This document shows, in pieces, positions 1 through 11,403 of a DNA stretch of 64,000 nucleotides (positions within the stretch are counted from its first letter, which is position 1; each line of letters begins with the position of its first letter). The stretch comes from Sipunculus nudus (Eukaryota > Annelida > Sipuncula > Golfingiida > Sipunculidae): assembly GCA_026874595.1 (NCBI GenBank), contig CM049306.1:34242019-34306018 (forward strand). Direction: 5' to 3'. The position numbers were made by a program, and so were the translations under genes. The notes beneath the pieces were generated by a model. The model saw only the letters and a program-made list of their open reading frames with translations, had not been told where the DNA came from and searched no databases.

Positions 1-935
1 TTGCTATAGATCACTACCGAGCTTAAAGTGCACGTATTACGTACCTGGAGTATGAATAGTTAAACAGATCATCTCGTAACGGGTTTTATATATGGTAATG
101 AGTGCCCGCAGCACCAACCATAGAAATGTTTAGGTCCCTGTGGGAAGTAATATGAATAAACATCAAATTATTTTATAAAGCTGACAGAGCTTCAACTTTG
201 CTAGAAACTGTAAAATGGCTCTTTATTGAATCTAAATAAAAACTGTTTTGTTAGAAGAAACGTGTCTGACTGAAAATGCAGATGCACCATTCTTAGGCTT
301 TGTGAGATCATTTGGTTTGTTGTAAAACTTTAAAACCTTAGGAAGATTTTATTCGCTCTACCAGACGCGCAGTGGATAAAATACGTGTAACGCCAGTAGC
401 TATATATTGAAAATCATTTGTGCTAGTTCTAGAGAGTATCAAATGTGCGTTATGAAAGAGTAACCTGGAACAAACATACAAAGGCAAAAAGTACGTAAGA
501 ATGGAATAGTATTTCTGTTAAAAGATTGACACGAAATTTCAAAAGCATCCCTACCTAAACTTTGCTCATCTAGTTGATTGTTGCGTTGTCATGAAAAACT
601 ATATTTCAAAGTTATCTAGATTTACATCTGCCAAGGGGTTAGGTGTGGTCAAGTAAATTGTGTATATATGTTACGTGGATTAACTGAGAACTTCTGCCAT
701 CCGGATCCTTTTTGATTGTCACGAAGTTACCGGTGGTTGCCCCGAATTTCAGTAATGATCAGAATGATCAAGTTTCCACACTTAAAGGTCATACCACACA
801 TATGTACTTCAGCAGCATGTGCAACGAGATTAATATTGACATTTATGGGTGGTGGCACTCAACCATTATCTCGCAACACTCTTTTGCGGTCACATGTCCC
901 AATTCAGCGCAGCCTGTTAGGTTTTGGTCTCTAGA
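1..935. other. no gene seen
   Basis: AT-rich sequence with stop codons in all frames. The overlapping short plus-strand frames at 712-972 show no recognisable domain and no convincing splice sites. I see nothing else to annotate here. Confidence 0.5.
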
Positions 936-1376
936 TCAGCCTGAAGAAAAACGCAAGTATTTTGGGCGATAAGTACCGCCATCTGCATCAAGATTTGAAA
1001 AACTAAAATTAAAATCTCCTCCCAAGATTAATTTAGGCTCTGTATGCAAGCGTACATCTTCAATACTGTTTCGGACTTTTTTAAAAGACTGTAGTCTGTT
1101 CTCTTTCCGTATTAGGAGCATATAAGTATTTATGAATGCATAAGCAGAACCTTGATCGTCGGCTTTCAAACAAAGAAAGCGTTCATTAATATCTTTGTAA
1201 AGCTTAATATTCTTAATATTTATATGTTTACCTATCAAAATTATAACACCTCTCGACTGACCTACCGTGGCAACAATATGAAGAGCCCGACCATTCTCGA
1301 TTCCATAAACATTAGTCATTTACCGTGCAATGTGTTTCTTGTAAAAATATCACACTATTTGCGCCACCTTAATCAT
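936..1376 (-). pseudogene. non-LTR retrotransposon endonuclease (APE-type) fragment
   Basis: On the minus strand a frame of 127 residues reads like the middle of an apurinic-type endonuclease of LINE ORF2. It has SRGVIILIGKHI, a D.NERFLCL stretch, and near the end LILGGDFNF followed by LDADGG, matching the conserved GDFN and D..G motifs of this family. Just upstream, in another frame, IFLQETH is visible. This is the conserved LQET motif near the start of the endonuclease, where the glutamate is a metal ligand. A stop and a frameshift separate the two parts, so the copy is dead. No reverse transcriptase follows downstream (below 936). The ORF1 remnant at 2011-2290 has the same orientation and is probably the same insertion. 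The identification rests on motif recognition only; the LINE clade cannot be named from this piece. Confidence 0.72.
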
Positions 1377-2010
1377 TACCATTTAAATACTTTATTCCTT
1401 TTCCTTTGACACCGCAAACCTTGCATATTCTGTGAATACTGACATGAATGATATAAATGATAGAACATCTGTTTCTTGTTACATCGATCACATCTATCTC
1501 ATGTATACACTTAATTAACATTACATTTAACCCTTTCTTGGTGTCGTCAACTACTCCTGGCCTCTGCGTACTTTCCATCCTAAAATAAACGACAATAAAT
1601 GACAGCAGTAATGTACGAAATAACCAGATGATCCGTCATTAATTTCATCAAGAGATAGAATTTGTATTTGCAATATCAAAATGTAACAAGTTTATGAAGA
1701 CTTTCGAAAGTCATGGTAGGTAATGATAATAAATTGTGATGGAAATGTAATCTTGATCCAGGGGTATGTTTTAAAAACAAACAATATTAGTTTTTGAATT
1801 TTGAATTTTTATTAGATAAATATTTGATAAAAGGCCTATATCTTTCTGTAAAAATGGGATAAATTTCGAAGGTGACAAGGTGAGGTCGACTCCCCTATAA
1901 ACACCCTTATCAACACAAGTTGATAGTGACACAACTTATACATGATTATGTACAATGCATACATTATTAAGTATCTTATAACTTTAATTTGGTTTTGATG
2001 CTTTGACAGT

Positions 2011-2290
2011 CTCAGCATACATGTGCGGAGGGTTTTCTCTTAAAACCAATTCCGACTGCTGAAATAATTTGAGCTTTGTGAAGGTTATCACACGTTCATT
2101 GAAGTCTCTAATTTTAATGGTGCCATCATTAGACCAATAGTCCTTTATCTAACCATCCTTTTTCAGCTTGCCGGCCTGTTTGAATATATATTGTCTCTGC
2201 TTTTTCAAATCTTCATAAATTTATGAAGATGCCTCTGGCTGGGCCCTCTGCGAATTTCAGTTTCGCTTTAACTTTACGGATTTTGCTTTC
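2011..2290 (-). pseudogene. LINE ORF1-like C-terminal remnant
   Basis: Minus-strand translation gives KAKLKFAEGPARGIFIN, then after a one-base shift EDLKKQRQYIFKQAGKLKKDG, a TAG stop, and IKDYWSNDGTIKIRDF. The order INEDL-like, K.R, long basic helix, DG.I.I.D is the pattern I know from the C-terminal domain of ORF1-type RNA-binding proteins in many non-LTR elements of marine invertebrates. The remnant has at least one frameshift and one nonsense codon. It lies upstream of the endonuclease fragment at 936-1376 in the same orientation, the order expected for ORF1 then ORF2, although the 640 bp between them holds no readable coding sequence. It could alternatively be a piece of a different repeat protein with a similar motif. 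Confidence 0.5.
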
Positions 2291-2350
2291 ATAAAAAATG
2301 GAATATTACACACCTGCCTGCATCTGTATCAGTAGATATCCTATTTCATT

Positions 2351-4757
2351 GGTAATTATAACAAAATAGAGGAGCCGACCTAACCTGAAGTTTACTCGAT
2401 CGTGAAGCTACCGAGTCTTGATTTTTACGAAACACAATATATATACTTATCAATAGATTATCACCCTAAGGTTTGATTATGAACAACAACAGCCACGCAT
2501 ATTTCATCAGGCCAGAGTTCACCAGGCTACTCTGTAGCGAAGCCTTGAGGCCCCAGTCGAACTAGTCATGACAACATGACACTCAGGCCTTCAGAAATAA
2601 ACTGATCGTTCTTCAGTTCATCTTAAATCGACGTTTGGGGTGACAGGCTGTCGCTACAGTCGAACATTCCCGGTTTTGCACCCCGGTTTTCCCCGGCGCT
2701 TCCCGTCCCCCACTGCTACAGTTGACCACGGTTTTGACCCTAAAACCGAGATAAATGTAGAACTGACGGTCCTTCTAAGGTTAAGGAAGGGTCCCTCTAC
2801 GGGCTATTTACGTTTTCATTAGGTTCTACTAGGGTTCTTATACCTTTCCGTTTTCATCCAGATTGACCCCGTCTCGCATGCATTACTCGTTGCCGACTGA
2901 AGACGATTGATAAAGATTGAATATGGGTCACTTAGTTTGAGTACGGTTTTCAGTGAACTACCGAGTAAAACCGTAGTGCGAACAGGCACGGAAGGAATCA
3001 GGAATGTGTGTTTAGCCTAATTTTTCCGTGCATTAACTTTTATTGTAGCCGTGATCACTGACAATATTTGGCTTTGCTAGATTTCACTTTGATTGGTATG
3101 GATTTAAATTAAAAAAAAACTCATTATAAGTATTTACAAATAGGGTTTTCCTCCTGCATTAAACTCTCGCATTTAATTAGGTCATAGGTCACAAGACATA
3201 CGACGGGTTAATTATGCACCATTTGCGGTGCTCTTGTATCGCTGTCTCTGAATTTATGATATTTCTACTCTGTTCCATACTCTGTATCTCTTTCTGTCAA
3301 CCATATTTCTCGAGATATGTCTTTCAAGTTGATTAAATTTGGAATCTGATCAAGTAAATAGTGTGTATGAGAAAAAAGATGATTTTGACTGCTTATTTGA
3401 TTATCTGACGGTGGACATTTTTTGCCAGTTTAATCTTTTCATCGCGATATTATACAATATCAAGTATAGTTTTTCCTTCATGTAACCACCATCCCTGCCC
3501 TGCCCATCGCTGGTAGGGTAAAACTAAATATAAATACGATTGAATAAGGATGAAATTTTTTTGTAAGGATGCAAAGAGCAGCGTTTTAACTTTTGGAGTT
3601 CATAAAATCTTCCAGAAAAGGGGATGCATAGTAAAAATTGCAATTTATTTTGTCAAACTAAGTTTGGTCTAATAATTGTTAAAGAGAGGCTGAAAGGCCT
3701 AATATGAAAAGACAGAGAAAGAACCAGAAGCTTAATTAAACCATCTTGACGCTTCCAGGTTTTGATGCCATGTGACAAGTCAAATATGTTTTAGACAGGT
3801 TTTTGTAACTTTATATCCTCGCTTGAATCACAATAAAACACTTGCGCTTCTATAAACAAAATGATAATTAAACCGTCTATCTCTCCCGAACCTGCTGTGT
3901 GCACGGTGTCATATAATATTCCTCTGTGCTTCAGCTGTGATGATTACATATTCATTATGTTCATCCGTGCGGCAAGGATATAATAGCCAGTCTTAGGAGA
4001 CTTGAGGCCTAGGGGATATTCCTTTTTCGTGTGTCTGAAGTTCCGATGTAAAGAACAATTTTGCTTTTGAATTTATCGCTTTTCTTTGTCTAATGTAACG
4101 GTGTTTTGTACAGCGATAGCTAATACGTTACCAAACTGAAAAGTATTGGCTCTAGCAAGTATATAATATATTTTAATAAAATGCAGAGTTATAACAGTAT
4201 ATCACTGATAAAGATAACTGAATTTGTCCCGAACTAGGCGAGTCTTAGTAATAGAAACATTATCATTGAAGAAAACGATTATTTAAACCAGGTATAAATT
4301 GACGCAGACGGTCATAAGTAGGTTATAATTATATAGCCGGGAGATGTATGCCAAGGGCATGTCATACCCTGACAAGGTTTTATTTTGTTTTCTTTTGGAC
4401 TGTCAGGCTCCTATCCTCATTACTTTGCCATGATAATCTGTAATTGTTTTATTTATTTCATCTTATCACTCAGATGTTATTTAGTATCATTATCATATAT
4501 AAAGATTAGTACTTTATCTATAACCCAAACTTACTATTATTTTGGTTTTTTTAGAGTCGATATTCAATTAGCTAGATCTTTTGTACCACTTGGTCTTGAA
4601 TATATCCTTTTTTCCCTCAACACCAGAGATTCAACTCTATGAGTTGGTGATAAGCATATGACCCAAACAACCTGAACTCTTTAATATTAACTGTTCTTAT
4701 TTATCACATTCATTCCAAGATTTTTGTCCCCATATTCTTGCAAAATTGGTAATATGT
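2351..4757. other. no gene seen
   Basis: 2.4 kb of AT-rich DNA with only short frames (60-85 codons, low complexity or hydrophobic by composition). No domain, RNA gene, or tandem array is evident. Confidence 0.5.
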
Positions 4758-4810
4758 CCAAGCTACGGAAGCGTATTGCTTCCATCTGGTAAAAGAAAAT
4801 AAATTATTTA

Positions 4811-4965
4811 TCTCGTACGTACGACAAACTATCTCGTACGTGTGACATACTTTCTCGTACGTACGACATATTATCTCGTACGTACGACACAGTATCTCGT
4901 ACAGACGACATATTATCTCGTACGTACGGCATAGTATGTAATAATATGTCGTACGTACGAGATAT
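4811..4965. repeat. 21-bp palindromic tandem repeat (TCTCGTACGTACGACA)
   Basis: TCTCG recurs at 4811, 4832, 4853, 4874, 4895 and 4916, an exact 21-bp period. Each unit carries a self-complementary CGTACGTACG-type core. A unit in reverse orientation follows at about 4942-4965, and two more reverse-oriented fragments sit at 6026-6058 in the other arm. Because 21 is a multiple of three, the minus strand reads as a seven-residue peptide repeat (YVRDNMS). This is a by-product and not a gene. Confidence 0.8.
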
Positions 4966-5107
4966 TATGTCCGAACTCTTCTTTCCCAAAAAGTAGTTCC
5001 AGTTTGGAAAAGACAAGATTTGTTTCTTATTAACATTATGACAGGCTCACTATTATAACATCATATACTGCTAACATTATTTAACGCTGTGTATCTAGGG
5101 TGTATCA

Positions 5108-5932
5108 TCTTACAGATGATTGTTTTATTGTGCACACGGATGTTCCATGTGTTGTTGGCATTTTGTTTTTGTGCCACGCGTAGCTCGTGTTGTAGAGGCC
5201 TCGCCTGGCCAAATGTTGCAGGCTCAGTTTAATCCGCATTGGTTGAAACCTAGATACAGAGCGTTCTTTGTTCTGGTATGTTCTTTGAAAGTGTGTACTG
5301 TGTTAGATTCTTTCGAATGTTCCAGCAATGGAAGGTTCTCGGCTGGAGGTGAAAAGTTATAAAAAGGGGGCTGTGTTTTAGAGCCGGAAGGGAGAGGTGA
5401 GAGAATATTCCAGCGGACACAGAAGCGTGTATGTCAGTTTGTGGGACCTATTCCGATAAGTTCGGGAATTATTGATTTTCTTCAGATTTTCTTCTGGATT
5501 TTGTGACGGATCTTATTAGGTCTTCAGTTTACTTTCTGGATTGTTACAAGAGCTTTTAATTGGACTGTTATTCTCCGAGAGAATTTGTGTGAACTTTTCA
5601 TCCGGCTTATACATTTTAAAGGACTTATCGCTGTGACAGTTGTGGTATCCAGGTACTGTGCACTTTGTTTATTTTACTGTGTGATTGTATTGATTTGTTG
5701 TTATACTGCTGTTATACTGTGTAATTGTATTGATTTAATGTATTGTAATGTTAGGGCTGTTTTAAGAATAAATTATAGTTATTTGTTGACAAAAAACCCC
5801 ACTGACTTCTTTATTCATTCCCCTAGAAATTTCACGCTGCCAAGTGTTACAGAATCTGATTTTTTTTTATCTCCTCGACAAAATTTATGTTTATCACGCA
5901 TACGTGATCTGTTGATATTAGGTTCCGTAACA
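5108..5932 (+). mobile_element. solo LTR, family L1 copy 1
   Basis: This belongs to a family found four times in the window. Shared landmarks in order are a GCCTGGCC stretch, AATCCG.A.TGGTTGAA, a TATA box followed by a G run (TATAAAAAGGGGG at about 5359), a conserved AATATTCCAGCGGACA segment, an AGAATAAATTATAG polyadenylation-like signal, TTCACGCTGCC..GTGTTACAGAATC, and the end AGGTTCCGTAACA. The better preserved copy at 45938-46779 shows the family runs from TGTTAC to GTAACA, the TG...CA ends of a long terminal repeat. The first base or two here differ, and no clear target duplication remains. It sits inside the TIR element 4764-6092, so it is the younger insertion. The 158-codon frame inside is not considered a gene. 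Confidence 0.7.
5359..5371 (+). promoter_or_regulatory. LTR TATA box
   Basis: TATAAAAAGGGGG lies about 250 bp into the LTR. The same box is found in the minus-strand copy, and variants TATAAATCG and TATAAATAG occur at the matching place in the copies near 49.46 and 56.39 kb, which supports an LTR promoter. Confidence 0.55.
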
Positions 5933-6098
5933 CTTGGTCAGAGCTTTGACAACACTTTTGGCATTAATTTTGCGCAATGGTTTTGCCTCAGGGAACCTGG
6001 TAGATGCGCACATAATTGTCATCAAGTACGAGATAATATGTCGTACGCACTAGATAAATAACTGATTGTTCTGATTGCAAAACGCTTCCGTATCAAGC

Positions 6099-8385
6099 CA
6101 CTTCAAGAATCTGTTATTTGTATCAACAAAAGCACATTGATATACGTATACTAAATACGTTTTTTTTGTAAATTTTTGAAAATAAATAACAGGCGTACAG
6201 GGTACATGGAGTACGGGGCCGGTGACCTTTAAAAATATGGAATTCGATACATAATGGTAATGAATATAAGCACCAAAGCAACATTTATATTCAGTGCATA
6301 GATAGAGCAAGAAATAAAATATTTTCATAAAGAAATTAACCAGATAGGATATATATGTGATAGCTGACGCCTATATAGACAGATATCGGCATGTTAACTA
6401 AGTTTTATTCAAAGGATAGAACTAATTCTATCTGCTGTTAATAAGATAATATAATGAATACATTTTAATTGATAAATACTCTGAAGCCGATGTTATGTAA
6501 CACAAAGATTAATATTTGATAAATCTCCATGTATATGTGTGTGTATGATTTCATTTATATATGTAATTCTGAACTGTTGTTTTGTTTTTTTTACTATGTT
6601 ACTAAAAAAACGCAGGTCCCATTCTTTCACACTTTGCTTGGTGGTAGCCCGGAAGGTGTGAATGAGGCTAATTACTTCAGTCATATAAACCAACACAAAT
6701 TATTTGTTCAGCACTCTTGAATTCGAAGCAAGGTTTTTCTTTTAGGGTGTTCACAATAATGTTTTTGCCTTAAGGGTAGATGGGGATTTGCCATGTAAAC
6801 GAACAGACGACGGACCAAGCGTCAGATCACCATAGTCAGTGGCGTCAATTTATCTTCAAGGGGTGGGCGGGCCGGGGGGGGGGGGGGGATTTAGGGGCGT
6901 ATGCTAGGGCATATTTTATTAATAAACGCACGCATATTGAACTATCCCTTTTCCCTAGTTTTAGTGCATATGAATACTTCATCTTATTTTAATCCAATAT
7001 AAATGTTAAGATTTGACATTTAAGCACTATAATCTAAAAATCGGAGCTAAGCTGTATTTTATAATTAATAGCAAAACTAATCCTGAAGGCATGGTTAAAG
7101 GGTACCACTCACACGGCTATTGCATTCAATTCATATTTACTTCTTTTAAGCAAATTTCAAAGACCTTAATTGTCTTGAAGAGCTCTGTTGCCATCTAAAT
7201 AATTAGAATTCACTTCGGCATCACGTCTTTTAAAAACTATGCTTTCTTTTTTTCTGCGTGGCAAATGGGACACTTTTCCACTAATGTGTCCTTTAAATGA
7301 ATTTGCATGACAGAAAAAGTCTCAGTAATCTGTGAGAGCGTTAACACAAAGTAAGCAAAAAGGCAAAATTACCCAGGTGTTTTTATTAAAAGGCAGATTT
7401 AAGACGAACCGGATCATCACGCCCCATTAACGCACTCAACAATCATCAGCACCTGAATAATATTCTTTCATCACCAGCCACTCTTTGAGCTCCCTTCTCC
7501 TGTGATGTTCATTTCTTTAGATTTGTTGATTTTGTCGTATTATTAATGATTCAACCACGTCTCGTCAACATGCTCTTTAATCTTAAGTACCCATTATTGT
7601 CTTTAAATTTTTTACTGTTCAAGAACATTCCGGTCGTCAAGTTTGTTTTAACGGGCCGAATTGTCAAAACTCATGTTAGGCTTCTAGAAAGAGTTTCATG
7701 GAATTGATTTAGTCTGATTTTTTGTAAGCCCGCTAACATAAAAACGAACAAACAAACTGACAAATAGACTATTGTGTATTTGCAGCATAGGATTAAAATC
7801 ATGCATTGCACAAGCACCCAATGCATGACCTTGATCGATATGAGGACAGCAAACTAAAATTCCTGTAAGGTTGGCAAAATAGTGTGACTTTTATTGTATA
7901 GAGAATCATACAAACGGGCAAACCAATGACACTGACCAACAAGTGTACCGATGAGAATATTAACAAACGCGGGTGAAAACATAGCCCTCTTGTTGGGGGT
8001 TGTAACACGTACTAGCCTAGCTTGTTGCTTGTTACAGAGGCGCTATAATTATTCCAGGAGGAAATGTACCGTGAAACCTTGCTCATTTATTTGCATCATG
8101 CACTCATATATATTTAAACATTTAATACCGAAATGAAGAATCCTATTTTATATCAAAATTCATATAATACTTAACGATCAAATAAAATATGATAACAGTT
8201 AAAATGTTACACTATGATTGTATTCTCAAACATAATTTTAAAACATTCTCAAACATAGATGTATGTCTCGCAATAGATATAAATCAAAAGTATAATTCTA
8301 GCAAATAAATTTATAATAAACGTATTAGCATACATCAACTATCAGTGACTGAAAAATTGATTTAAATCATATTTAAAATAAGTTA
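6099..8385. other. no gene; G homopolymer and CAGTGGCGTCAATTTA end
   Basis: CAGTGGCGTCAATTTA begins at 6837. It matches the terminal repeat of the miniature element at 46901-47237 and is followed closely by a 15-base G run (6874-6888). No matching right end was found, so this is probably a fragment. The remaining sequence carries only short, featureless frames. Confidence 0.5.
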
Positions 8386-8557
8386 GATTATTTAAAATGC
8401 AAAACTGAAAGCAACATTACATTTTTACATTTTTCAAAATTCGGAATACTGTACTTTGCATTATAATCCTGATTATTTAAAATGCAAAACTGAAAGCAAC
8501 ATTACATTTTTACATTTTTCAAAATTCGGAATATTGTACTTTGCATTATCATCCTGA
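8386..8557. repeat. 85-bp tandem duplication
   Basis: GATTATTTAAAATGCAAAAC starts at 8386 and again at 8471. The two 85-bp units differ at only a few bases (for example AATACTG versus AATATTG), so the duplication is recent. Confidence 0.9.
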
Positions 8558-8567
8558 TATAACATAC

Positions 8568-8615
8568 CTGCAAGGATGGACAGTACTTCGGCAGTGTTCA
8601 GTCCCTCGTGTGTTC
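8568..8615 (-). CDS. possible 48-nt internal exon, weak
   Basis: On the minus strand an AG (TCTATAG) precedes 48 bases that end CTTGCAG before GTATGT, a strong donor. One frame reads THEGLNTAEVLSILA. The size and the donor are suggestive, but the acceptor has a poor pyrimidine tract and no partner exon was found. I do not recognise the peptide. It may be chance. Confidence 0.15.
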
Positions 8616-9116
8616 CTATAGAATTTGAACATGATTTCGGAGTCAAAATGTGACAGCAAAAACATGACAAATCAGCTTTTGTTTATAGAGCAATGGCCGG
8701 ATGTCCTGACAAAGGGCACACATGAACCCAACGGACCTTGCTTGAACCCAAGACCAAGTTTAATATCGAAAGTTCATTGACACGTAGTCTATTCGCTCAG
8801 AATTCCTCTCAACCTGTTTTTTTTTATTCTGGTTTCTCTGTTACCTGACGTAAGCAAAAATTCAGAATTCGAAATGTTTATTACTATCACAGGGCCTTCA
8901 GTATGAAGAACAATTCGATGCGCTGGGCAAAATGATGCTGTGGGCCGAATTTTGGAGCGTCCAAGATAGAATTAGTTTATGTAAAATTTTTTAATAAAGG
9001 TCTTTTTTTAATTTCAATTGATCACATGTATTATTACGTCCTTACCGTATCATTATATGTCTTGTCATTATAAAATTATCTGATTATAATGAAAAGTAAG
9101 GTTCAGTTGTCGGCCC

Positions 9117-9325
9117 TGTGTTTGACTATGGTTTGTTTGAGATAGTCTCCATTGGTCAGTGACTGCTAAAAGAGCCAGCTTTTATCTCCTGGGTCCGACA
9201 GCCAGAATTTCGCGCATCCACTCGGACGCTTGGGCAGGATCGCGTGCCGGAAAGAGATTCCGAGCGTCCCAGACGTTTACCTCCACGTCAGTGAAGGTCC
9301 TGCAGTAACATATTATTGATGACAT
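9117..9325 (+). repeat. dispersed repeat R, copy 1
   Basis: The segment shares an ordered series of words with 50290-50465: CCGACAGCCAGA / CCAACAGCCAGA, then TCGGACGC, then CAGACG.TTAC.CC, then a CCTG.AG..CT.C. region and TTACATAT or TAACATAT. Divergence is high, so these are old copies. No coding potential and no termini were recognised. Confidence 0.5.
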
Positions 9326-9392
9326 CACCGATAATTTAGATCAGATAAGATCACAGATAAGTTCTCTTGCCTCATGTATCATGTTCAATCGG

Positions 9393-9533
9393 GATAATTA
9401 TCTCGTTCCCACGAGATAGTATCTCGTTCCCACGCGATACTATCGCGAGAAAAATTTAGATAGACAATACAGTAAGACCTACATCTTATATCCTCGCGTG
9501 GCCACGAGATACTATCACGTGGAAACGAGACAA
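9393..9533. repeat. palindromic ATCTCGT..ACGAGAT element
   Basis: The sequence contains nested inverted units: ATCTCGTTCCCACGAGAT at about 9400, a second ATCTCGTTCCCACGCGAT, then after about 60 bp CTCGCGTGGCCACGAGAT and CACGTGGAAACGAGAC. The two outer arms can pair with each other. It resembles the ATCTCGT units inside the element at 4764-6092 in style but has a different core. It is a non-coding foldback repeat. Confidence 0.7.
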
Positions 9534-10311
9534 AAAAATCTAGGTGTTCTATACGAGCCACCATATTTTCAGTATAGTAGATTTCTGAGATTAGCTTTGT
9601 CTTTGTCTTTGTCTGCCCAGTACTATTAATTGACAAATGAATACATAGTATAGTATTTGAAATGCTGTTATCGCCCTTTCCTCCGCCCCATTGTCCAGTT
9701 ATGTCCTAAATCAGTTTAATCTTGGATAAAATCGAAAGGTATATCTTGCAGAAAATGGATTACATTTGAATATTATATTTTTTTTTCAAGATTATAATTG
9801 GCAAGCTAATTTCTTACTTAAGTGCTGGGTGATTCCTTTCTTGTGATCAACTTCCCTTGAAAGATGTATTCGTCCAACCTACATTGTTGCCTTATTAAGT
9901 CAGAAACAAACTAATTAAGACAAGAGGTGTATATTTCAATCGAACGTATTACAGGTTAACCTTTGTGCAAAATAAATTATTATCTCAATAAGTTCATATT
10001 TTTGTAATCCTATTCAAAATGTATTATACTTCCGGCCATTGTTCCAAATTAAACAACGGTTCTTTAAAGCATAGCAGCTAATTGGATATCTGCCGCTGGT
10101 GTGAAATCTTTTAGCTAGTTACAAAAGTACATAACCACCACGGCCGAGACAATCAACGGATGTAATCGGAATGTCACTCTGTATTACCTGCCCATTTGCT
10201 CACACTGACAACCAGTGAATTGTCCTGCCCCCACAACTGTTGCCTGAAAAACAGTGAGATTTTATGAGTTTCCCTGAGTTTGTGTCGCAGATGTAATGCG
10301 AGAACTCGTAG

Positions 10312-10380
10312 GAAATCCTGGTATTTGAAACCGAGGCGATGAAGGACATCCGTTTTCTACTCAAAACGAATTTCTTCCAG
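10312..10380 (+). CDS. possible 69-nt internal exon, weak
   Basis: After CTCGTAG come 23 full codons, EILVFETEAMKDIRFLLKTN and three more, ending TTCCAG before GTAAGC, a strong donor. Length is a multiple of three. The acceptor is weak. On the opposite strand a second candidate exon (10188-10243) has a good acceptor (CTGTTTTTCAG) and donor (CAG/GTAATA) and would encode ATVVGAGQFTGCQCEQMG. Both cannot easily be real, and neither is recognised. Transcript data would decide. Confidence 0.22.
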
Positions 10381-10664
10381 GTAAGCACTGTCGGACGGCT
10401 TGGACAAGTACTTCCCTAAACTGTCACACTTATAAATCAAAATTCTGTTTACATTTCACATGCGCATTCTTACATAATATTACTTTTCTCCCTGAAGTCC
10501 TTACCACATAAACACCAATGTTTATGTAATTTGCCTTGAATTAATTCTTTCCTAACATATTTGAACGAACTTTATTATCCCCTTCTTGCATTTATACCTG
10601 TTCTGCGCAGTGTGCAGGACTGATACCATGATTAAAGACGGTGATCGCAGCCATTAAATACTAA

Positions 10665-11403
10665 TAGGGTTGCGCGATATTATCGATATATCGGTATATC
10701 GCGATACGGTGATTCGTAAATTGCGTATCGCGATACAGTTTCAAAATATCGATATTTTCAATATTTTGTTAAAGTGTCTGAAACAATTTTTCATATAATA
10801 ATGTTCCAGTTACAATTTAATACATCTAAAAGGGCTGGGATTAATGACAGGCTTAAAGGGAAAGCCGCCACCGTGTCTTAAGACGTTTAGTAGGAATCGT
10901 TCCAGTATAGGTCTGATATACCAAAAATCAAATGTCCGTCACAGGGAATCTACAGATCTGTTAGAAAACGAACGAAGTGCTGAACATGGTCATAATAATT
11001 AATCGTTTATTAATAATACTCCCTCACATCTTATGATAACTGCAGGAAGATCAAATGTCAAGAATTCTCTAATTGCCAAGTTATTAACAAATGTAAGACC
11101 TAAAGAAAACTATGTCTTTAAAGGTTTCTTTGGGTACTGTCAACAACAATTAAATACATAAGTAAGTAACATTGCCACATTTCGTGTTTGAAATAAACTT
11201 AGCTGCATAAACTTTAATTGTGTCATTAGATTTAACATGATAAAGAATTAATTATTATTATTATTTTAATAATTCATATATATATATATTATAAAAAAAC
11301 CGCACCTATTTCTCTTTAATCTAGTGATATGAAAGTATCGCAATACGCTGCCACATATCGCCCTATATTGCAATACGAAGTTTATCGACGATTCTCAGCC
11401 CCA
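10665..11403 (+). mobile_element. TATCGCGATAC-ended miniature element, copy 1
   Basis: The left end is TAGGGTTGCGCGATAT followed by several TATCG..CGATA palindromes. The right end, read on the minus strand, is a GGGGCTGAG..CGATAAACTT stretch with TATTGCGATAC further in. Between the ends lie GGGATTAATGACAGGC followed by TTAAAGGGAAAGCC, and TAATCGTTTATTAATA, which reappear in the copies at 27488-28194 and (minus) 16835-17330. GGGCTGGG-type ends next to ATATCGATA tracts are common in non-autonomous hAT-like elements; that assignment is an inference. It is non-coding. Confidence 0.65.

Larger units (their letters stand above)
4764..6092. mobile_element. palindromic long-TIR miniature element, interrupted by a solo LTR
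   Basis: The left end begins TACGGAAGCGTATTGC at 4764. The reverse complement of the right end (6092 backwards) begins TACGGAAGCGTTTTGC, 15 of 16 identical. About 35 bp further in, both arms share TTATTTATCT and then CGTACGACA. The flanks are CCAAGC (4758-4763) and TCAAGC (6093-6098), a plausible 5-6 bp target duplication with one mismatch. Inside lie a 21-bp palindromic repeat array and an 825-bp LTR. Without the LTR the element would be about 500 bp and non-coding, so it fits a MITE. The superfamily is not assignable from the ends alone. Confidence 0.68.

Noticed and set aside
5933-5946. TGGTCAGAGC after LTR copy 1 as a primer-binding site
   Set aside because: The other copies are not followed by it, and the bases belong to the surrounding TIR element.
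5585-6061. 158-codon plus frame and its relative at 56601-56864 (87 codons)
   Set aside because: Both lie in LTR copies and are similar only because the DNA is; the frame is interrupted or shortened in the other copies and shows no domain.
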